The position numbers and the translations under genes are program-made. The notes below the pieces were generated by a model that worked only from the letters and a program-made list of their open reading frames with translations, was not told where the DNA came from and made no database searches. This document shows, piece after piece, positions 21,181 to 26,481 of a stretch of DNA of 26,481 bases (within the stretch, counting starts at the first letter, position 1; every line of letters begins with the position of its first letter). The stretch comes from a virus. The stretch is from IMG/VR virus record IMGVR_UViG_3300036045_000057, positions 1 through 26,481 of that record; one strand, 5' to 3'.

Positions 21181-21209
21181 GCCGGGGGCGGGGCGACTCG
21201 CCCCTCGGC
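21181..21209 (+). repeat. GC-rich hairpin after the capsid gene
   Basis: GGGGCG (21190-21195) pairs with CGCCCC (21199-21204) and GCCG (21181-21184) with CGGC (21206-21209), just after the capsid stop at 21168. It has no T-run, so it is more likely to slow RNA decay or cause partial termination than to end transcription; high capsid expression would benefit from 3' protection. Confidence 0.55.
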
Positions 21210-21226
21210 GCCGAAGGAGACGCACC

Positions 21227-21655
21227 ATGCAGATCGAACGCATTACCGCCCGTGGTCAACTCGTGCCGCTTGTGTTCATGCAGGACGCGGTGGCCGCGTC
21301 ACAGACCAATGTGCAACTGCCAATTGCCGAAGTAAACGCCGGTGCGGGCAATGGCATCACCGGCTACATCATGCCGTTTGCCGGTGAGATTGTCGCCATC
21401 AGTTGGAACCTGACCGCAGCTGGCACTGCCGGCGTGTTCACCATCGGTGGCACGATTGGCGGCACCGAAAACGCCAGCACGACACAGACCGTCGGCACGG
21501 CCGCGAGCGGGCGCGATACCTTCCCGCGTGGCAGTGTGCCCTTCGCCGCGGGTGCGGAGATTGGCGCCGAGATCACCACGGACGGCTCATGGGACGGCAC
21601 CACCGCCGATCTGTGCGTGGTCGTGTGGGTGCTGCTGCAGCTTGAGGGCATCTAG
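21227..21655 (+). CDS. Probable head decoration or fibre-like small protein (142 aa)
   Basis: ATG 21227 follows GAAGGAGACGCACC. The sequence is beta-rich, Gly/Thr/Ala-heavy (AGAGNGITGYIMPFAGEIVA, TAAGTAGVFTIGGTIGGTEN) and ends in a hydrophobic strand (DLCVVVWVLLQLEGI). Immediately after the capsid gene, this is the usual place of decoration or head-stabilising proteins. No specific family is recognised, and a carbohydrate-binding role cannot be excluded. Confidence 0.7.
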   Translation: MQIERITARGQLVPLVFMQDAVAASQTNVQLPIAEVNAGAGNGITGYIMPFAGEIVAISWNLTAAGTAGVFTIGGTIGGTENASTTQTVGTAASGRDTFPRGSVPFAAGAEIGAEITTDGSWDGTTADLCVVVWVLLQLEGI

Positions 21656-21900
21656 TGCGTTGGCCCTGGGCGCGAAAGGCGACACGCATGGAATATCTGG
21701 TGAACTGGTCATATCGCAGCAGCCTCGGCGGGCCGTGGCAGGCCGGCGAGCGCATCACGATCGATCCGGCGCTCGCCGACGCCATCAACCGCGACTCGCC
21801 CGGCGTGCTGAGTCCCGCTGAAACCGTGCGCGCCGATCGCATGGTCAAGACGAGCCGCACGCGCAAAGTCGTAGAGGAGACGCCGAATGAGTCGACTTGA
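21655..21900 (+). CDS. Small head-tail region protein (81 aa)
   Basis: GTG 21655 shares its G with the previous TAG stop and has GAGGGC upstream; ATG 21688 is an alternative. The short basic start (MRWPWARKATRMEYLVNWSY) and GERITIDPALADAINRDSPG pattern resemble small phage head proteins that carry a charged end. It is soluble and mixed alpha/beta. Role is unknown. Confidence 0.7.
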   Translation: MRWPWARKATRMEYLVNWSYRSSLGGPWQAGERITIDPALADAINRDSPGVLSPAETVRADRMVKTSRTRKVVEETPNEST

Positions 21901-22162
21901 GCGTGCGACCGCCACGGGCCTGATTCAGGCTGGCCCGCTGTACCTCAAGAGTGTGGTGCTGCAGGGCGGGAGCGCCAACAGCACGGCGCTGTTGCAGGAC
22001 ACTGCGGCCGGCGGCGGCGCCGATCTGCTTGGGCTTGCGGCACTCGCCAACAGCAGCGAAGGATGGCAGAGCGGAGCGCCGCGCGGCGTGTACTTTCGCA
22101 CCGGCCTGTACCTGACCTTGAGCGGCACCGGCGCAAGTGTGACCGTGGAGTACGAACAGTGA
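21887..22162 (+). CDS. Small structural protein (91 aa)
   Basis: ATG 21887 follows AGAGGAGACGCCGA and overlaps the previous gene by 14 bases. Hydrophobic and Gly/Ser-rich segments (LYLKSVVLQGGSANSTALLQ, TGLYLTLSGTGASVTVEYEQ) suggest beta strands. Its stop overlaps the next GTG. Position suggests decoration or head-completion protein; no family is certain. Confidence 0.7.
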   Translation: MSRLERATATGLIQAGPLYLKSVVLQGGSANSTALLQDTAAGGGADLLGLAALANSSEGWQSGAPRGVYFRTGLYLTLSGTGASVTVEYEQ

Positions 22163-22548
22163 TTCGCATCGGGCCGCCATCCGGTTTTGCTGACGCCAAC
22201 GCCGGGCTCACGCGCCTGACGCGCGCCGATCTGTCACAGGTGCTCGCGGCCGAGAACGCTCGCTTGCGCGCAATTGCGCAGGTCTATCCGGCAGAGCGCC
22301 CGGCGCAGCGCTACCGCCGCACGTTCACACTCCGCGACGGTTGGCAGGATATTGCGCCGACACGCAGCGCCGACGGTTGGCAGGCCGGTATTGAAAACGC
22401 GACTGCCTATGGCGACTATGTCATGGGCGACGACCAGGCGCAGATCCATCGGGACCGCTGGCGCACCGTCGATGCGATCGCCGCCGCCGAAGCCGATGCA
22501 ACGGCGGATGCGATTGCCGACGCGCTCGACCGTGAGGTAGCGCTGTGA
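22159..22548 (+). CDS. HK97 gp10-like head-tail connector protein
   Basis: GTG 22159 overlaps the previous stop as GTGA and has GGAG upstream; the longer frame reading is a shadow of the neighbour. The 129-residue product has the gp10-like pattern YRRTFTLRDGWQDI, ENATAYGDYVMGDDQAQIHR and W followed by helices with acidic residues to the end. Such proteins join the connector to the tail. Gene order supports it, directly before the second connector protein. Confidence 0.8.
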   Translation: MIRIGPPSGFADANAGLTRLTRADLSQVLAAENARLRAIAQVYPAERPAQRYRRTFTLRDGWQDIAPTRSADGWQAGIENATAYGDYVMGDDQAQIHRDRWRTVDAIAAAEADATADAIADALDREVAL

Positions 22549-23150
22549 GCACCTACCCGACACTGCAGGATGTGCGCGCGTATATCGGCACTGTGGCGGC
22601 AACCGACGACGGGTTAATCCAGGCGCTCATGAGCGCGGCACAGGCGCTCATTGAGGGGCCGCACGGCGCGGATCGGCGCTTCCTGGTCGCCAATGACACG
22701 ACGCGCACGTTTGATGCGCTGCGCGACACATCCGCCGATCGGCGCACACTGTACCTCGATGAGGATCTGTGCCAGATCACCAGTATCACAAATGGCGATG
22801 GCACGACGATCAGCGCGAGCGCCTACACGCTCGGGCCGGTGCGCAACCGCGCGCCGTGGTGGGAAGTGACGATCAAGACCAACACCAGCGGCACGGTGTG
22901 GACATGGCTCACGGCACCGGAGGATGCCATCAGCATCACCGGGCGCTGGGGCTACAGCGTGACGCCGCCCGAAGATATTCAGCAGACGTACCGCGCGCTC
23001 GTCGCGTACCTGTACCGCCGGCGCAGCAACTCGGGCGACATGGATCGGCCTATTCTCGGCAACGATGGACTGGTGATTGCGCCGGCGCAACTGCCGCGCG
23101 ACATTGTCAGCGTGCTGAAAAACTACCGTGAACGCCGGAAGGTGACATGA
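22545..23150 (+). CDS. Head-tail adaptor protein (gp6-like)
   Basis: GTG 22545 overlaps the previous stop. The 201-residue product has helices at the N-terminus (LQDVRAYIGTVAATDDGLIQ, LMSAAQALIEG), a beta middle (TLYLDEDLCQITSITNGDG, DAISITGRWGYSVTPPEDI) and a helical end (ALVAYLYRRRSN). Such helix-beta-helix proteins form the ring below the portal. It lies between gp10-like and tail-completion genes. The family is inferred from pattern and position. Confidence 0.8.
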   Translation: MSTYPTLQDVRAYIGTVAATDDGLIQALMSAAQALIEGPHGADRRFLVANDTTRTFDALRDTSADRRTLYLDEDLCQITSITNGDGTTISASAYTLGPVRNRAPWWEVTIKTNTSGTVWTWLTAPEDAISITGRWGYSVTPPEDIQQTYRALVAYLYRRRSNSGDMDRPILGNDGLVIAPAQLPRDIVSVLKNYRERRKVT

Positions 23151-23596
23151 GCGTCAACGCAACCAAAAACGCGCTCCAGGCGCTGCACCGCGCGGTCAGT
23201 GGCGTGACATCGGCGCCGGACGCGTACCCGGCGAGCCTGGAGACCGCCGACCTGCCGTGCGTATTGACCTACATCGGCCCGGGCGTGACGCGCTGGGATA
23301 GTCATGGCGGCGACATGAAACGTCGTGAGCGGCAGTGCATTATTCGCTGGTATGTTGCGCCGGCGGCGTTGGGCGTGGGGGTGGATGAAGGGATGCAGCA
23401 GGCGATCGATCTGCTCGATACCGCAATCGCGCTGTATGAGGATACCGACACCCTGAGCAATGGCGCACAGATTCACCTGTCGGAAAGCGATGCGCAGGCG
23501 ATCCGCGACTCGGGCGTACTACCAAACCTGTCCTATGGCGAAGCGGTCTGTCGCGGGTTTGAGGTCACGATCAGCGTGTGGGAGTGGGTCAGTTGA
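23147..23596 (+). CDS. Tail terminator/completion protein
   Basis: ATG 23147 overlaps the previous stop. The 149-residue product has the mixed alpha/beta pattern of siphophage tail terminators: LQALHRAVSGVTSAPDAYPA, LPCVLTYIGPGVTRWDSHGG, CIIRWYVAP and a final strand RGFEVTISVWEWV. Its place between connector genes and tail tube is the normal one, but here a glycosyltransferase is inserted next. It ends in a TTGA overlap with that gene. Confidence 0.75.
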   Translation: MSVNATKNALQALHRAVSGVTSAPDAYPASLETADLPCVLTYIGPGVTRWDSHGGDMKRRERQCIIRWYVAPAALGVGVDEGMQQAIDLLDTAIALYEDTDTLSNGAQIHLSESDAQAIRDSGVLPNLSYGEAVCRGFEVTISVWEWVS

Positions 23597-24666
23597 AAGC
23601 GCTCGTCATCCATCCCGGCCATGCGTTTTCCACCGTCGATGTGTTTGACGGCGTGTGCGCCGGCCTGCGTGCGAACGGGGTCGCGGTGGTAACGTTCGAT
23701 TGGCAGCGGGTCATGGAGGTATTTACGACGCTGGTCGTCGGCGCGGCATCGGCGGGCGCGATTGCCCCGGAGCAATCCGAGCGCCTGCACCAGTTCTGTG
23801 CGTTCGTCGCATCCGCCGATGTGGTGGGGGTGGCGGCCACCGAACAGGTGGATGTGGCGATCGTGGTGAACGGGTTGCTCTTTCCGCCCTCACGCATTGC
23901 TAGTCTGCGCGCGATCGGTGTGCCGGTGGTGTGTGTCGGCACAGAAAGCCCGTACTTCGACCGCGCCGAACGCGCGATTGCGCCGTTCTACGATTACTGG
24001 TTCACGAACGAGCGTAGCGCCGTGGCGCGGTTTGCCGGCGACGGTGTGCGCTGCTCGTATCTGCCAATGGCATGGAACCCCGCGCGCCACACGCCGCCGC
24101 CGGTTGACCCGGACAAGGTGGTCGATGTGGTGTTTGTGGGTGGCGGGTTCCCCGAGCGCAAGGCGCTTCTGGAGGGCGTCGACTGGAGCGGCATTCACCA
24201 TACGGTGCGTGGCACACTGTGGGATTTGGATTTGATGGCTGAGCAATCCGCCACCGACTTTACGCGCGGCGGGCGCTATAGTCGCGGCGCGATCCCGAAT
24301 ACGGAAACCGGTCAGTGGCATGCAAGCGCCCGAATCGCGCTCAATCTGCACCGCCGCATGACCTACATCGAGCAGAACGACCCGCTGCCCGATGGCGCCG
24401 CTGAGAGCCTCGGGCCGCGCGCCTATGAGATCCCCGCCGTCGGCGGCTTCATGCTGTCCGACGATGAGCGTCCGGAGGTGTTTGACGTGTTCGGCGACAG
24501 CGCGGCCACGTTCGCCGCGTGGAACAGCGCCGACCTTGAACGACAGATTCGCTATTGGCTGGCGCACCCGGACGCACGGGAGCGCCAGCAACGCGCGCAG
24601 CACCAGGCGGTGCAGGCGCATTCCTGGACGCAGCGCGCCCGTGTGCTGCTGGAAACAATTGCATAG
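23593..24666 (+). CDS. CgeB-like glycosyltransferase inserted among tail genes
   Basis: TTG 23593 overlaps the previous stop, with GGGAG upstream; GTG 23578 or 23584 are alternatives. The 357-residue product resembles GT-B glycosyltransferases of the CgeB/Glyco_trans_1_2 type: N-terminal KALVIHPGHAFSTVDVFDGV, CVGTESPYFDRAERAIAPFY, VDVVFVGGGFPERKALLE, then ARIALNLHRR, ESLGPRAYEIPAVGGFMLSD and a closing SWTQRARVLLETI. Acceptor and sugar are unknown. It is co-directional and tightly coupled with tail genes, which suggests late expression and modification of the virion or of host envelope during assembly. Confidence 0.88.
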   Translation: MKALVIHPGHAFSTVDVFDGVCAGLRANGVAVVTFDWQRVMEVFTTLVVGAASAGAIAPEQSERLHQFCAFVASADVVGVAATEQVDVAIVVNGLLFPPSRIASLRAIGVPVVCVGTESPYFDRAERAIAPFYDYWFTNERSAVARFAGDGVRCSYLPMAWNPARHTPPPVDPDKVVDVVFVGGGFPERKALLEGVDWSGIHHTVRGTLWDLDLMAEQSATDFTRGGRYSRGAIPNTETGQWHASARIALNLHRRMTYIEQNDPLPDGAAESLGPRAYEIPAVGGFMLSDDERPEVFDVFGDSAATFAAWNSADLERQIRYWLAHPDARERQQRAQHQAVQAHSWTQRARVLLETIA

Positions 24667-24678
24667 GAGTGTGAACCC

Positions 24679-25098
24679 ATGGCAACCAAAAACACCCGCA
24701 ACGCGCGCCTGTTGCTCAGCGCCACCCTGGGCGGAACGTATGTCGTTGTGAGCAAAGCACACGGCCTGAAGCTCAGTGTACCGACCGATTTCAGCGAGGA
24801 TACGTCGTACGGCGATCGGTATAAGGGCTACCTGCCCGGCCTGCAAGACTTCAAGCTCACGCTGATGGCGTGGTATGAAACCGCCTACACCACGATTGAG
24901 GCGATGAGCCTCAACAAGATCAGCGAGTATTTCATGGTCTACCCGGATCTCGCCGACACCGTGAACTACTATCGCGGGCAGATGTACCTGGGACAGGATG
25001 AGTTCAATCTCGACATCGGCAACACGGCGGGCATGACGTTCACCGGCGTGATTGCCAATGCCGATCTGGCCATCATTCGCGCGGGCGTGGCGCTGTAA
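24679..25098 (+). CDS. Major tail tube protein
   Basis: ATG 24679 follows ATAGGAGTGTGAACCC. The 139-residue product starts MATKNTRNARLLLSATLGGT and has a beta-barrel pattern typical of tail tubes (VSKAHGLKLSVPTDFSEDTS, GLQDFKLTLMAWYETAYTTI, MTFTGVIANADLAI). The gene before it is the inserted glycosyltransferase, and the gene after it is the tail chaperone, the standard tube-chaperone order. Surface-exposed loops would be candidates for glycosylation. Stop and next start overlap as TAATG. Confidence 0.87.
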   Translation: MATKNTRNARLLLSATLGGTYVVVSKAHGLKLSVPTDFSEDTSYGDRYKGYLPGLQDFKLTLMAWYETAYTTIEAMSLNKISEYFMVYPDLADTVNYYRGQMYLGQDEFNLDIGNTAGMTFTGVIANADLAIIRAGVAL

Positions 25099-25463
25099 TG
25101 CTCACGCGCGACGCCATACTGCAGCGTGTGACGCGCCGCACCACGTCGTACGACTCGGCCGTGTTCGGCGGCGTGCTGCGACTGCAGGAACTCTCGCGCC
25201 TGGAGTGGCGGCTTGCTGCGGAGCAAGCCGCCATCCCCGGCGACCCGGGTCGTGTGTACACCGACTGGCATGACGCGGCCGTGTGCGCCTATGGCATCGT
25301 GGACGCCGGCGGTGCGCCGCTGTTCACCTGTGACGACATCCTCTCCTGGCGTAACGAGCCGACGCTCTGGGATGAGTTGCGCCAGATAGCCGATGTCATA
25401 CGCGCGCTGTCGGAGGTCGGCGCCGACAGCCTCAAAAGCGGCGATCCTGCGCCTGACGCTTGA
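25098..25463 (+). CDS. Tail assembly chaperone (gpG-like)
   Basis: ATG 25098 overlaps the tube gene stop. The 121-residue product has the chaperone pattern VFGGVLRLQELSRLEWRLA, CAYGIVDAGGAPLFTCDDI, WDELRQIADVIRALSEVG, then SLKSG shortly before the stop. In siphophages this gene makes a short form and a frameshifted longer form. Here the following frame (25393-25746) lacks a good independent start, so a +1 shift near 25436 is proposed. The protein guides tape-measure folding during tail assembly. Confidence 0.85.
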   Translation: MLTRDAILQRVTRRTTSYDSAVFGGVLRLQELSRLEWRLAAEQAAIPGDPGRVYTDWHDAAVCAYGIVDAGGAPLFTCDDILSWRNEPTLWDELRQIADVIRALSEVGADSLKSGDPAPDA

Positions 25464-25746
25464 TGACGGCCGCGATCCGATCGATGGGAGCGAGATTAAC
25501 GCCGTACGGCGTGCTGCGCTGGCGCAACTGGAGCGCACCATCGACGATCTGACCGATGTGGAACTGTTCGCGCGCACGCCAGACGAATTGTGGTATCTGG
25601 ATTTGTGCATTGACCAGTTGCACCGCCTGCCGAGCGAGATCGACCCAATCCTGCTGTGTCGCGAGTACACGGCGCTGCAGGCGCGGGCAATCATCAAACG
25701 CGCACAGGCGACGCTGAGCCGGCAATTTGCCGATACGAATGGGTAA
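25393..25746 (+). CDS. Downstream tail chaperone frame (gpT-like), likely reached by frameshift
   Basis: The open frame continues the chaperone in the +1 frame: LDDGRDPIDGSEINAVRRAA, then RTPDELWYLDLCIDQLHRLP and LCREYTALQARAI. Its only ATG (25393) lies inside the upstream gene and has no ribosome site, and no ATG/GTG/TTG follows before residue 55. A +1 shift after AAA at 25434-25436 would join residues 1-113 of the short form to about 102 residues, a fusion of 215. Alternatives are unrecognised initiation or a sequence error. Confidence 0.72.
   Translation: MSYARCRRSAPTASKAAILRLTLDDGRDPIDGSEINAVRRAALAQLERTIDDLTDVELFARTPDELWYLDLCIDQLHRLPSEIDPILLCREYTALQARAIIKRAQATLSRQFADTNG
25431..25439 (+). 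promoter_or_regulatory. Candidate +1 ribosomal frameshift site
   Basis: Codons CTC-AAA-AGC in the short-form frame carry four As (25434-25437). Sliding one base forward gives CTC-AAA, then GCG, entering the downstream frame. Stop TGA of the short form is 8 codons later (25461-25463). A -2 shift at the same place would reach the same frame. Confidence 0.45.
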
Positions 25747-25749
25747 AGA

Positions 25750-25869
25750 ATGGCAAGTCTGACGATTACTCTCGCGGTGGGCATTACCGAGCGCCTTGCA
25801 CCGCACGCAGCGTGTGAGGCAAGCCCGGAGGGCGCCGTCTACTGTATCTGGTGTGGCGAACTGCTGTGA
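25750..25869 (+). CDS. 39-residue peptide with CxxC
   Basis: ATG 25750 is 3 bases after the chaperone stop, following GGGTAAAGA. The peptide MASLTITLAVGITERLAPHA is followed by a Cys and then CIWCGELL, a half zinc-ribbon. Its stop overlaps the next GTG (GTGA). Small metal-binding peptides of this shape are common between phage tail genes. Function is unknown. Confidence 0.6.
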   Translation: MASLTITLAVGITERLAPHAACEASPEGAVYCIWCGELL

Positions 25870-26423
25870 CCTACCACATGACCGCCATCCTCAATCGCAC
25901 CCCGGCGCGTGGCTACACCGCGCACGACCCCGGGGAGTGGCCGCCGGCGGTGATCGGCGACGGCTGTGTAATCGGTGCGTATGCGGTGGTGTACATGGGG
26001 TGTGTCATCGGGTCGCGCTGCCTGATCGGCGACGGCGCCAGCCTGTACGTTGGTGTGCGGCTCGGCGATCGCGTGCGGCTTGGGCGACATGTGACTGTCA
26101 ACTACGAGGCGACGATCGGCGATGACACGGTAATCATGGACGGTGCACACATCACCGGGCGCGCGGCGATTGGGGCGCGCTGTTTTCTCGGCCCGGGCGT
26201 GATGATGGCAAACGACCGCGATCCGCGCCATGGCTACGACGCCGCGCGCCTCTTGCCGCCGATCATTGGCGATGATGTGCTGATCGGAGCCGGTGCGGTA
26301 ATTGGCCCAGGGGTGCGAATTGGCAACGGCGCGACGGTTTGCGCCGGCGCCGCGGTACTGTGCGACGTGCCAGCCGGCGCGTGCGTGCTCGGCAATCCGG
26401 CGCGGAGTGTGCCATGCGACTGA
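25866..26423 (+). CDS. Hexapeptide-repeat sugar N-acyltransferase (WbpD/WlbB-like)
   Basis: GTG 25866 overlaps the previous stop (185 residues); ATG 25878 is an alternative. Residues about 28-110 and 133-170 are left-handed beta-helix hexapeptide repeats ([LIV]-G-x4), for example VIGDGCVIGAYA, VIGSRCLIGDGA, LIGAGAVIGPGVRIGNGA. Between them is ANDRDPRHGYD (about 115-125), like the NDxxPR loop of WbpD/WlbB-type UDP-sugar N-acetyltransferases. The C-terminus GACVLGNPARSV is typical of the family. It likely acetylates an amino sugar using acetyl-CoA. It sits in the tail operon with the glycosyltransferase at 23593. Confidence 0.88.
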   Translation: MTYHMTAILNRTPARGYTAHDPGEWPPAVIGDGCVIGAYAVVYMGCVIGSRCLIGDGASLYVGVRLGDRVRLGRHVTVNYEATIGDDTVIMDGAHITGRAAIGARCFLGPGVMMANDRDPRHGYDAARLLPPIIGDDVLIGAGAVIGPGVRIGNGATVCAGAAVLCDVPAGACVLGNPARSVPCD

Positions 26424-26481
26424 CAATCCTCACACCCGTCATTCGCTCTGCGCGGCGGCAAGCGCGCCGGCAGGGCGAATG
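26414..26481 (+). CDS. Start of an unidentified gene (partial)
   Basis: ATG 26414 has GGAG 8 bases upstream and overlaps the acyltransferase gene by 10 bases. Only 22 full codons are in the window, MRLTILTPVIRSARRQARRQ and two more. The opening resembles the first beta strand of GT2-type glycosyltransferases (LTILTPV), but this is too short to decide, and a tail gene is possible. Confidence 0.5.
   Translation, partial: MRLTILTPVIRSARRQARRQGE

Noticed and set aside
23890-24846. 318-residue minus-strand frame
   Set aside because: Antisense to the glycosyltransferase; no motif or ribosome site.
1-26481. Integrase, att sites, tRNA, CRISPR array or insertion sequence
   Set aside because: No recombinase motifs, tRNA-like cloverleaf, regular spaced repeats or transposase were seen in either strand.

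Overview
The window is most of a temperate, tailed double-stranded DNA phage (or prophage) of siphovirus type with an HK97-fold capsid. It is GC-rich and densely packed. Genes are usually joined by ATGA, GTGA or TTGA start/stop overlaps, and most have a purine-rich GGAGG-type ribosome binding site. Sigma-70-like promoters can be read at the control regions. The host cannot be named from the sequence; a GC-rich bacterium is clear, and Chloroflexota is only a guess. No integrase, attachment site, tRNA, rRNA, CRISPR array or insertion sequence was seen.

Layout. (1) Positions 1-6585 hold a leftward early operon. In transcription order it has a ribbon-helix-helix regulator, small unknown proteins, three zinc-motif proteins, two small membrane proteins, a small protein with an SSB-like acidic tail, an ERF single-strand annealing protein, and a P-loop helicase-like ATPase cut off by the left edge. 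This is the replication/recombination side. (2) Positions 6600-7108 are the lysogeny switch: two divergent promoters whose -35 boxes lie in one near-palindrome, and a rightward Cro/CI-type repressor. (3) Positions 7328-7729 encode a membrane-anchored MmpS-like protein, a likely lysogenic conversion gene. (4) Positions 7730-7977 are a compact late-promoter region: two -10 boxes in a repeated context, each followed by a strong hairpin. (5) Positions 7978-9839 are the lysis cassette (amidase-SH3 endolysin, coiled-coil proteins, a 39-residue membrane peptide, a two-helix holin). (6) Positions 9841-14939 encode virion surface and tail-fibre-like proteins, including a 1160-residue repeat protein. 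(7) Positions 14936-21168 encode packaging and head proteins (TerS, TerL, portal, protease, capsid), with a folded leader before the protease. (8) Positions 21227-25746 encode decoration, connector, tail-completion, tail-tube and tail-chaperone proteins, the last with an apparent +1 frameshift. (9) Embedded in the tail genes are a CgeB-like glycosyltransferase (23593-24666), a hexapeptide-repeat sugar N-acyltransferase (25866-26423) and the first codons of another gene (26414 onward).

How it works together (inference). The repressor controls leftward replication genes from 6639-6667, and late rightward transcription begins near 7845 and 7931 and runs through lysis, fibre, packaging, head and tail genes. 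The most interesting parts are the sugar-modifying enzymes placed inside the co-directional structural operon, which suggests a glycosylated virion or late remodelling of host glycans; the twin promoter-hairpin leader; the folded leader before the protease; and the putative frameshift in the tail chaperone.
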